The position numbers were made by a program, and so were the translations under genes. Of a stretch of DNA of 64,000 nt, positions 40,864-47,400 are shown one piece after another (the stretch's first letter is position 1; each line of letters begins with the position of its first letter). The stretch covers positions 1 to 64,000 of the forward strand of contig JAZLFR010000046.1 of NCBI GenBank assembly GCA_045615885.1, given 5' to 3'. Source of the DNA: UBA1765 sp045615885. Its GTDB lineage: Bacteria; Fibrobacterota; Fibrobacteria; Fibrobacterales; Fibrobacteraceae. The notes below the pieces were generated by a model that saw only the letters and a list, made by a program, of their open reading frames with translations, was not told the origin of the DNA and searched no databases.

Positions 40864-42189
40864 CTACTTGCCAATGCAGAAGCCAGCGAAAATGCTCTGC
40901 AGAATGTCTTCACTTGAAATTTCGCCAGTGATGCTTTGCAAGGCGCGGCGAACGGTCTGCATTTCAAAGGCAATGAGTTCCACGGCAGGGTTTGTGCGAA
41001 GCAAGTCGAGCGTGCGCTGCAAGCCCTCGGCGGCGTTTTCCAGGCAGCGTTTTTCGCGTTCACTCGTGACAAAGAAATCTTCCTGCATGCAGGAATCGGC
41101 CGGGTACAATTTTTCATTCAAAAGCAAGCGCAACTGTTCAAGGCCAGTTCCCGTCTTTGAAGAAATTGCAAGGCAGTCTTTTGGCATTGCATCTGCACGC
41201 AAATCGGCCTTGGAATAAACGAGAATGTCATTTTTACCGTTTCCTCCGTCTTCCGTCTTCTGCCTTTCTTCTAAAGAAACCAAATGAATTTTCAAACTTG
41301 CTTCATTTAAAATTTTGCGGCTCTTTTCCATGGAAAGAGCATCTAGTTCAGAGACCGGTGTTTCGGCAAGGCCCGCCGTATCAACCAGACGGATTTCGCC
41401 GCCAGGGAGCATCAAGCGAACTTCGACAAAGTCGCGCGTCGTGCCGGCCACATTGCTTACAAGCAAACGGTCTTCTTCAAGGAGCGCATTGATAAGGCTC
41501 GACTTGCCCGCATTCGGGGCCCCGTACACAACGACAAGCGGAAGCCTATTCATGGATTCTGCACTGCGGAAGTTGTCAAGCAGGCGGCGCACCGTCTTTT
41601 GAATGGCGAGCACGCGTTCTTCCCAGCCGTCAATATCCGGGTCTGCTTCCTCTTCGGCAAAATCGACATCAAGCTCTATGCGGGCAGAAAAATCTTTCAC
41701 GGCACGGGCAAGTTCATGGACCGTTTCGGAGAACTTGCCAGAAAGCAGGCGCCTTGCGTTTTCGAGAGCGCTCTGCGATGTACTGTGAATGACATCGCCA
41801 ACGGAGGCGGCCTGCACAAGGTCAAGCTTGCCATTCAAAAAAGCGCGTTTGGTAAATTCGCCCGGTTCGGCAAGGCGAACGCCATCTACGCAAAGGATTG
41901 CTTGCAAAAGTTCGCGAACGATGAGCGGGTTACCATGCGGGAAAATTTCAAGAGTATCTTCGCCCGTGTATGAAGCCGGGCCTTCAAAAAAAATGTAGAG
42001 AAGCGAATCGATAGCTTTGCCGGTTTGCGGATGGCAAGCAGTCCCATAGCTAGCTCTGCGAGCTACTGGGTTTTCGTTGCCAAACATTGCAGCAATAACG
42101 CTTTTTGTAAGCTTGCCACTCACGCGGAGCGCAGCCACGGCACTCACACCTGCCGGAGTCATTGGAGCTACGATAGTCTGTTTTTCCAT
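40864..42189 (-). CDS. mnmE: tRNA modification GTPase MnmE
   Basis: 441 aa. With MnmG it modifies the wobble uridine of some tRNAs. N-terminal folate-binding domain (DTIVAPMTPAG-like start), a helical domain, a central GTPase domain with P-loop GAPNAGKSSLIN, VDTAGLAETP and SKADLR (G4), and the C-terminal CIGK motif needed for the Cys-dependent reaction. Odd: between the G3 and G4 motifs the segment ERQKTEDGGNG (about 306-317) is encoded by a CTTCCGTCTTC tract shared with intergenic repeats (see the repeat entry). The family is certain. Confidence 0.95.
   Translation of the reverse strand: MEKQTIVAPMTPAGVSAVAALRVSGKLTKSVIAAMFGNENPVARRASYGTACHPQTGKAIDSLLYIFFEGPASYTGEDTLEIFPHGNPLIVRELLQAILCVDGVRLAEPGEFTKRAFLNGKLDLVQAASVGDVIHSTSQSALENARRLLSGKFSETVHELARAVKDFSARIELDVDFAEEEADPDIDGWEERVLAIQKTVRRLLDNFRSAESMNRLPLVVVYGAPNAGKSSLINALLEEDRLLVSNVAGTTRDFVEVRLMLPGGEIRLVDTAGLAETPVSELDALSMEKSRKILNEASLKIHLVSLEERQKTEDGGNGKNDILVYSKADLRADAMPKDCLAISSKTGTGLEQLRLLLNEKLYPADSCMQEDFFVTSEREKRCLENAAEGLQRTLDLLRTNPAVELIAFEMQTVRRALQSITGEISSEDILQSIFAGFCIGK
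41241..41272. repeat. Dispersed-repeat tract inside mnmE
   Basis: CCTCCGTCTTCCGTCTTCTG and a following CTTTCTTCT lie inside the mnmE reading frame. The same pyrimidine tract is otherwise found only between genes (13140-13190, 34963-35010, 39391-39435). It encodes a charged loop in the GTPase domain. Confidence 0.55.
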
Positions 42190-42194
42190 AAGTC

Positions 42195-42375
42195 CAAAAA
42201 TAGAAATTAGTTACTAGTTACGAGTTACTAGAGAATGTAGAACTACACCGTCACTGCAAGTGTGGGCCTTTCCCCGACCTGATCGGGGAAAGCTGTCCAT
42301 TACATAACCTTGTAATAGGTTGCATCGCCCGATGGGCTCGCAATGACAATCCTCTGTTCTCAGTCGACAGATAAC
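42195..42375. repeat. Repeat mosaic between mnmE and aldose epimerase
   Basis: Holds TTACTAGTTACGAGTTACTAG (a tandem-like word, 42209-42229), a 10-bp perfect hairpin CTTTCCCCGA/TCGGGGAAAG (42268-42292), and a minus-strand palindromic element at 42321-42348 with loop-flanking stem GCCC/GGGC. No gene seen. Confidence 0.65.
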
Positions 42376-42406
42376 TAACATTTATCCAATTTTCTAAATT
42401 GTGAAC

Positions 42407-43360
42407 ATGACAAAGTTTTCCCTTATTTCTCGCCCGCTCGGCACTGTCGAGCGCCTTGTAATCGCCCGTGAAGACGGAGCTGAACTTGAAATTTTAACAG
42501 GCTGGGGCGCAGGCCTTAACGCATGGCGCGTTCCAGTTGCAAACGGCACACGCGAACTTCTGTTTGGCTACCGCGACGAAAAGACCTTCCGCGAAACACA
42601 GGCCGACACAAGCGCAGGCGAACGCCTTTCTCCGTGGCCGGGCCGCACAAACAACGCCGTTTGGCAGTGGAAGGGCAACAGCTACAAACTCGACAACAAC
42701 GTGACCTGGGCAAAGCATTCCCTGCACGGCCTTACGCACACCAAAAAGTGGTCGCTCGTTTCTTTTGAATCTGACGAAGCCTCCGCAACGCTCAAGGTGG
42801 CTTACGACTGGACAGGCAACCACGCTGGTTTCCCGTTCCCGTTCCGTGCAGAAACCGCATTTACATTTACAGGCGAAAGCGTAACCGTAAAGAGCTACAC
42901 AAAGAACGTTGGCCCAAACGCAATGCCTTACGCAGAAGGTTGGCACCCGTACTTTATGCTCGGTCAAAAGGTTGATACGCTCACGCTTTCGATCCCGGAA
43001 TCTGAACGCCTGCTTCTCGACAGCACTGACATTCCGACAGGCGAACGCGTTGCAGAAACACGCTTTGAAGGCAAGGCCGCGCTCGGCGACACTTTCATCA
43101 ACGACTGCTTTGCTCTCAAGGGCAACTTCGAAAGCGCAAGCACCATTCTTGCAAGCGAAAAGGAATCCATCACGATTTCACAGAAGTCAGACGCCAAGGG
43201 ATTCCGCCAGCTTGTTGTCTATACTCCGCCTGACCGCAACAGCATCGCCATCGAACCGATGACAAGCGAACCGGACGTTTTGAACCATCACAGGGAAATG
43301 ATCGTTCTGAACGCAGGCGAAGAGCTGAACCTAGAATGGTCGGCAACGTTCAAGGCTTAA
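42407..43360 (+). CDS. Aldose 1-epimerase family protein
   Basis: 317 aa from the ATG at 42407 (MTKFSLISRPLGTVE); a GTG six bases earlier is possible. Galactose-mutarotase fold: LSPWPGRTNNAVWQWKG, KHSLHGLTHTKKW (His), the later His in EGWHPYFMLG, and the probable catalytic Glu in AIEPMTSEPDVLNHH. It interconverts alpha and beta anomers of hexoses released by fibre breakdown. A terminator-like hairpin follows directly. Confidence 0.9.
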   Translation: MTKFSLISRPLGTVERLVIAREDGAELEILTGWGAGLNAWRVPVANGTRELLFGYRDEKTFRETQADTSAGERLSPWPGRTNNAVWQWKGNSYKLDNNVTWAKHSLHGLTHTKKWSLVSFESDEASATLKVAYDWTGNHAGFPFPFRAETAFTFTGESVTVKSYTKNVGPNAMPYAEGWHPYFMLGQKVDTLTLSIPESERLLLDSTDIPTGERVAETRFEGKAALGDTFINDCFALKGNFESASTILASEKESITISQKSDAKGFRQLVVYTPPDRNSIAIEPMTSEPDVLNHHREMIVLNAGEELNLEWSATFKA

Positions 43361-43372
43361 CATTTTTAAGGC

Positions 43373-43407
43373 TACAAAAAAGAGGACCTACGTCCTCTTT
43401 TATTTTT
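43373..43407 (+). terminator. Terminator hairpin, copy 1 of a 35-bp direct repeat
   Basis: AGAGGAC (43381-43387) pairs with GTCCTCT (43392-43398) over a CTAC loop, preceded by six A and followed by TTTTATTTTT. It ends the aldose epimerase gene. The whole 35 bp is repeated exactly at 44721-44755, on the far side of the Rpn-type gene. Confidence 0.85.
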
Positions 43408-43421
43408 TGGTTAAAACGATC

Positions 43422-43589
43422 TTATTCCTCTATTTCCCATTTTAGAATTGGATAACCACTATTACTTCCACTAGCAAGAATAAAGTCATCACCATAGACC
43501 TTTCCGGTATTATACATGGATGATGTTTTAGAGTAGCCAGAGTAACCAATTACACCACCAACTATTTTTTCACCTTCAATTAGTCTATT
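43422..43589 (-). pseudogene. C-terminal fragment of a GLUG-repeat-like surface protein
   Basis: On the minus strand a 55-codon open stretch ends in TAA at 43422. It reads GGVIGYSGYSKTSSMYNTG and then SGYPILKWEIEE, close to the GLUG-type repeat (GGLxGY...YNTGxV) and the usual closing word GYPILxW of bacterial adhesins. A TAG stop (complement of 43590-43592) cuts it off, and no start codon or upstream domain is present. It looks like the tail of a gene lost by deletion or replacement, lying between the first 35-bp terminator repeat and the Rpn-type gene. Confidence 0.6.
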
Positions 43590-43642
43590 CTAAATTTAAT
43601 CATTTTTATCAGCTGTTAATCAATAAATTTTTTCAAACTCCC

Positions 43643-43671
43643 TTGACACAAATTCTTTTCATATCTAAATT
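43643..43671 (+). promoter_or_regulatory. Candidate promoter of the Rpn-type gene
   Basis: TTGACA (43643-43648), a 17-bp spacer and TAAATT (43666-43671). The same hexamers with the same spacing occur before the pectate lyase (49952-49980). It is 117 nt upstream of the ATG. Confidence 0.45.
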
Positions 43672-43751
43672 CATAGTGAACAAAAGAGCATTTAATTATT
43701 TTTTGTTCATATTCTGGCGAGTGCCGCATTAAGTATTATGAGTTAAACAGT

Positions 43752-43780
43752 CCGTCGCTTTTTTAGCATGTAGCGACCGG
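43752..43780 (+). promoter_or_regulatory. Hairpin overlapping the ribosome-binding site
   Basis: GTCGCT (43754-43759) pairs with AGCGAC (43772-43777), extended by CC/GG (43752-43753 with 43779-43780) over a bulged C. The stem ends in the first bases of the strong Shine-Dalgarno CGGAGGAAAA just before the ATG at 43788, so it could limit translation. Confidence 0.35.
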
Positions 43781-43787
43781 AGGAAAA

Positions 43788-44570
43788 ATGAGCTATCAAA
43801 TGAAAAGGTACGAAGACCTGGACATTACTGACAATTTCATGTTCGCCAAGGTCTTCAGCAACGAGGATGTCGCCAAGGATTTTCTGCAGGACATCCTGAA
43901 AATTTCCATCGACAAGATTTCCGTGGTCGCCGAGGCCACGACACAGGAAGATCCCTTCCACAAGAGCGTCCGCTTCGATGTGCTCGTGAAGGAGGAATTG
44001 CCCGGTACAGGTCGTTTCTTTGACATCGAGATGCAGATGGAAGATACTGGCGAACTGCCCAAGCGCGCCCGCTACTACCAAGGGATGTGCGACCTGGATG
44101 TTCTCGCCAAGGGCGTAAGCTACGACGAACTCCGGGAACAGTACATCCTGTTCATCTGCCCGGACGACATCTTCGGCAAGGACAAGCCTGTTTATAGGTT
44201 CCAGAATCGCGAAGAAAGCGACCCGAGCATCCTGATGGGCGACCTCTGTTACAAGAATTTTTATATCTTTAAGAAGTATAGCGAAATCAAGGACAATTCC
44301 ATTCGCGAATACATGCAGTACTTCGCCACGCAGGAGCACGGATCTGCAAAGATGAAGCGCATCCACGATCTCGTGGAACAGTACCGCAAGGACCCCATCA
44401 CGAAGAAGGCTTACATGACCCTGGAACAGGAACTCAACATTCGGTATAAGAAAGGTCGCGACGAAGAAAAGCGCGAACTCGCCAAGGCGTTGCGTGTTCA
44501 GGGGAAACTTACTTTGGAAGAAATTGCTTCAGTTTCTGGCCTCACTCCCGAGGAAATACAGGCATTGTAA
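43788..44570 (+). CDS. Rpn-type PD-(D/E)XK nuclease family protein
   Basis: 260 aa. Member of the Rpn / PD-(D/E)XK nuclease-transposase superfamily (PF12784 pattern): YEDLDITDNFMFAKVFSNED, the nuclease core VRFDVLVKEE followed by FDIEMQMEDTGELPKRARYY (Asp and the E-x-Q of the core), and YILFICPDDIF. The C-terminus ends in a short helix-turn-helix-like GLTPEEIQAL. Rpn proteins are DNases, not true transposases. It lies between two 35-bp direct repeats and beside a gene fragment, which marks it as accessory DNA. RBS CGGAGGAAAA is strong. Confidence 0.9.
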   Translation: MSYQMKRYEDLDITDNFMFAKVFSNEDVAKDFLQDILKISIDKISVVAEATTQEDPFHKSVRFDVLVKEELPGTGRFFDIEMQMEDTGELPKRARYYQGMCDLDVLAKGVSYDELREQYILFICPDDIFGKDKPVYRFQNREESDPSILMGDLCYKNFYIFKKYSEIKDNSIREYMQYFATQEHGSAKMKRIHDLVEQYRKDPITKKAYMTLEQELNIRYKKGRDEEKRELAKALRVQGKLTLEEIASVSGLTPEEIQAL

Positions 44571-44720
44571 AACACGTCTTAGATAGCGTTCCCCAAGGGG
44601 CCAGCACACAAGCCTATACGAGAGTTGCAAGCACTTCGTTCGCAAAGACAAGGTAAAAGTTAGAGCAAACCTTCCGTAAAAACAGCAACAAATTCTCTAC
44701 AGCGAAGTAAGCAAGAAACA
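44571..44720. repeat. Gap after the Rpn-type gene with a diverged palindromic element
   Basis: No gene. CCCCAAGGGG (44591-44600) is a short palindrome, and 44624-44650 on the minus strand reads TGTCTTTGCGAACGAAGTGC, a diverged member of the TGTCATTGCGAG element family. Confidence 0.4.
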
Positions 44721-44755
44721 TACAAAAAAGAGGACCTACGTCCTCTTTTATTTTT
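44721..44755 (-). terminator. Terminator hairpin, copy 2 of the 35-bp direct repeat
   Basis: Exact copy of 43373-43407 with the AGAGGAC/GTCCTCT stem and A/T flanks. It lies 3 nt after the stop of the minus-strand lipoprotein and would terminate it, and also the plus-strand Rpn gene. Confidence 0.85.
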
Positions 44756-44757
44756 AC

Positions 44758-46281
44758 TTAAAACTCAAAGTAATCGTTAAACAAGTAATGTTCTGTCTGG
44801 ATCCAGGCTAAAAGCTTATCCCACTTTTTATCAGGATCGTCGAGCAAGATGTCTTCATCAAAATCGCCGACCATCATCGCCTTGACTTTCAAATAGCCAG
44901 TCATATCCAAAAGCAAGAAATCACCTTCGTAAAATTCAGGGGCAACCTTGATATCGGTATTGCGCAAAACCTTGCCATCTACAACAATCGTCAAGTGTTT
45001 TTCGTAAATAGAAATCGTGTAGGAATGCCATTCGCCATCAAAGACCTTTGCAGCTCCATAGAGAGTCGTATCGACGCTTGCATCGTCAAGGCCAGATGTT
45101 ATGCGAACGCAGGCCACCTGCTTATCTTCTGTGCACTGGCGTAATTCAAGCCCTGCATCTTGTTTGGAGCCATAATACATTATCACATGGCCAGTGTCAC
45201 TCATTGCTTCACCATCAAACTTGAACCACAAGGTACGATGTCTGCGATTGGTTTTATCAAAAGCTTTATCGTCAGCAATAAAGATTTCGCTTTTTTCTGG
45301 CGGGAACGTGTATTGTTCATCGTAAACAAATGGCGCAGAGAATTTCTTTTCATCTACAACGTTATTGTACCTTTTGGCATAGCCATATTCCATTACAGAA
45401 TCTAAAGTTACGAATGGGAGAATCGCATACGTAGAACCAGCATTGCAACCAGATTCGCCATTGCTAAAGCCAATGCAATATTCACCATTGCCAGGATTAT
45501 TTTTCATCGGGAGTGCAAGACCAGGCAAAGTAAACCCAGTCACGGCTCCTTCCGGGATTTTCATGGTATATGTTTCTTCAGCCTTGCTAAAGAAGTTCAC
45601 GACAATGCTATCGCCCGCTTTTATATCCATCGAGAAATCGGCATAGCTCGGGACCGAATTAAAAATTGGCACAATGGTATCAATGTGCATTGCTGGCAAA
45701 TGGAATTCAAGCAATTCATCGGCATTGAACTTTTCTTCTGTCATCGCTTCGCAATACGGTGTGCCATAAATGCAGAGCGTGTCGTTTTTCTTGAGGTTGT
45801 AAACATAAGGTTCTATCTGGAGCAAGGCGCTTTCTGCTAGTTCAAGCCTTGCAGAATCCGTATCCCATTCCACATTCTGCATTGCAGCAAGACCTTCCAC
45901 AGTTGTTGCAAAAACACGGTGGCCAGTCGCACCATGGAACACTTCATTCATGCCGTACGAATACTCAAATTTGAAGGAACCATCTTCAGCGGAAACTGCA
46001 GTCGCCACAGGCACTCTGCGGGCAGCAACAAAGTCTCTTGTAACCAACACAAGTTCGGCTCCCGCGACAGGATTGCCGCTTGCATCAACGACAACGCCCG
46101 CAATCTGGTGACCGGATTCCGTTTCAGAAATCACGCCAGCAGTATTGCTGGAATCGCCACAGGCAAGGAGGATCAAGGAAAGTGCAAAAGCTAGTGCGAA
46201 TATTACTAGATTGCCACGGGCTACGCCCTCGCAATGACATTTCTTTCGTCTTTCGTCTTTCGTCTTTCGTCTAAATGTCAT
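44758..46281 (-). CDS. Surface lipoprotein with repeat-derived N-terminus (possibly phase-variable)
   Basis: 507 aa. The only usable start is the ATG at 46281; the first ~25 residues (MTFRRKTKDERRKKCHCEG) are encoded by a 7-bp tandem repeat and a palindromic element, then comes the hydrophobic segment and lipobox LILLACGDSS. The mature part has a carboxypeptidase-regulatory-like beta domain (about 60-120, GVVVDASGNPVAGAELVLV) and a C-terminal LamG/concanavalin-like domain (about 330-480, FDGEWHSYTISIYEKHL with VDGKVL). The start overlaps the stop of the TIGR02147 gene (ATGA), so translation is probably coupled. Likely a carbohydrate-contacting surface protein. Confidence 0.8.
   Translation of the reverse strand: MTFRRKTKDERRKKCHCEGVARGNLVIFALAFALSLILLACGDSSNTAGVISETESGHQIAGVVVDASGNPVAGAELVLVTRDFVAARRVPVATAVSAEDGSFKFEYSYGMNEVFHGATGHRVFATTVEGLAAMQNVEWDTDSARLELAESALLQIEPYVYNLKKNDTLCIYGTPYCEAMTEEKFNADELLEFHLPAMHIDTIVPIFNSVPSYADFSMDIKAGDSIVVNFFSKAEETYTMKIPEGAVTGFTLPGLALPMKNNPGNGEYCIGFSNGESGCNAGSTYAILPFVTLDSVMEYGYAKRYNNVVDEKKFSAPFVYDEQYTFPPEKSEIFIADDKAFDKTNRRHRTLWFKFDGEAMSDTGHVIMYYGSKQDAGLELRQCTEDKQVACVRITSGLDDASVDTTLYGAAKVFDGEWHSYTISIYEKHLTIVVDGKVLRNTDIKVAPEFYEGDFLLLDMTGYLKVKAMMVGDFDEDILLDDPDKKWDKLLAWIQTEHYLFNDYFEF
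46209..46242 (-). repeat. In-frame palindromic element in lipoprotein leader
   Basis: Minus-strand copy AAATGTCATTGCGAGG-GCGTAGCC-CGTGGCAATC. It shares both flanks with the 39-nt element at 34751-34789 and 47200-47238, but the inner stem is GGGC/GCCC instead of GGACC/GGTCC. It is translated as KCHCEGVARGNL in the lipoprotein. Confidence 0.7.
46243..46270 (-). repeat. Four tandem copies of a 7-bp unit after a start codon
   Basis: Four exact CTTTCGT units (minus strand ACGAAAG) fill 46243-46270, eleven bases inside the lipoprotein start codon. A gain or loss of one unit shifts the frame, and no other start codon in the lipoprotein frame leaves a full signal peptide. Confidence 0.85.
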
Positions 46282-47114
46282 ACATCCTCCGGTTCCAAGT
46301 TGGAGAACAAATGTAAGTTCATTTGGTAAACAGCGTTTGCCTTGTTCTTGTCGTTTGTAATAATACGGCGGGCTGCAGCCTTGAACTTTTGAAGTTCTGC
46401 TTCAAGTTCCTTGTACGCTTCGCTAGAAACGCTAAACACCATCGTTGACATTACATGCGGATTCTTGGAGGGCGAAAGAATCGCCTGCTTACTAAGTTCA
46501 AAACTCTGCAGCTGGTATTCACGAATCAATTCGGAATTGTTGTACGGCCCGCTCGAAATGGATTCCTGAGTCGGTTTCCAAAAACCCTGTTCATTTTTGC
46601 GAATCAAGTTCAAGCGTTCCAGGAGCTTTATGGATTCTTCAAGTTTGCCAAGGGCCACATGCGGCACAAGACGTTTTTGAACTGCGGTCAAGTCATCTGC
46701 AACATCCATCACGTCGAGGAGCGCAAACATGGCGCTATTGTACCAATGCTTGTAATAAGCATAAGCATCTGCGTCAAGAACCATTTGCGGATTCGGGTGG
46801 ATTTTCATCAAGGCTTCAAACGCCTCGGAACGCTCTGCCAGGGTCTTTGCCTGATCAAAAGCAATCATCGCCTCGAAATACTTGCATTCAGCATCATCAA
46901 GTTCCAAAATCTGTTCGAACTTTTCGGCCATGCGCTTCGAAACCTTTTTGCCACGGAGCACATCGGCAAAATAGCTGCGAGTCTTTGGGAGCCCAAGCAG
47001 GTTGCACACTTCAACGCGAGTAAAGGAAGGTTCTTCAAGCATGCGCGCAGCCTGGTATTCTTCCAAGTACTTTCGAAAGTGGGTAAACTGATAAATGTTG
47101 ATTCCGTATTTCAT
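46278..47114 (-). CDS. TIGR02147-family protein, probable regulator
   Basis: 278 aa, Fibrobacter paralogous family TIGR02147. The N-terminal part (about 20-85) looks like a helix-turn-helix (RVEVCNLLGLPKTRSYFADVLRG, KKVSKRMAEKFEQILELD), followed by a helical C-terminal domain of the DUF4423 type with a winged-helix-like LEESIKLLERLNLIRKNEQGF and the family ending YQMNLHLFSNL. The role is presumed transcriptional. Its stop overlaps the downstream lipoprotein start (ATGA). A second paralogue at 50114 has the same arrangement. Confidence 0.87.
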   Translation of the reverse strand: MKYGINIYQFTHFRKYLEEYQAARMLEEPSFTRVEVCNLLGLPKTRSYFADVLRGKKVSKRMAEKFEQILELDDAECKYFEAMIAFDQAKTLAERSEAFEALMKIHPNPQMVLDADAYAYYKHWYNSAMFALLDVMDVADDLTAVQKRLVPHVALGKLEESIKLLERLNLIRKNEQGFWKPTQESISSGPYNNSELIREYQLQSFELSKQAILSPSKNPHVMSTMVFSVSSEAYKELEAELQKFKAAARRIITNDKNKANAVYQMNLHLFSNLEPEDV

Positions 47115-47400
47115 AATTTAGATGCAAGACGCAAGAGCAAGATGATGTTAGTTTTCAGTGTTTAGGGTGCAGGGTGTAGGGTCTAGTCAATTAATAATGA
47201 AATGTCATTGCGAGGACCTTTAGGTCCGTGGCAATCCAATCTAGAATATCAAAATTTCAATGTTTCTGGATGGCCACGCCTTGCTCGCCATGACATGGGC
47301 AAGTTACAATTTCTGATTCCTGTCACTGACTCCTGTATTCCGTTTTCTCACGCCAAAGGGCGCCCCGCAAGCGAAGCACCCCTTGTATTGAGGAATATGA
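47115..47400. repeat. Repeat mosaic upstream of TIGR02147 gene
   Basis: 286-bp gap without a gene. Contains TTTAGGGTGCAGGGTGTAGG (47161-47180), the 39-nt element 47200-47238 identical to 34751-34789, a diverged minus-strand element at 47266-47295, and CTGTCACTGACTCCTGTATT (47324-47343), shared in part with the rph/pheA gap. No terminator for the gene pair was found. Confidence 0.7.

Noticed and set aside
42268..42292. Perfect hairpin CTTTCCCCGA/TCGGGGAAAG as a terminator of mnmE or the epimerase gene
   Set aside because: It lies upstream of both genes (between divergent starts) and has no T-run; it is counted with the repeat mosaic.
43788..44570. Complete insertion sequence around the Rpn-type gene
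   Set aside because: No terminal inverted repeats or target-site duplication were found, and Rpn-type proteins are nucleases that were once mis-named transposases. The flanking 35-bp repeats are terminators.
46243..46270. CRISPR-like or satellite array
   Set aside because: Units are only 7 bp with no spacers, so this is a simple tandem repeat, not a CRISPR array.
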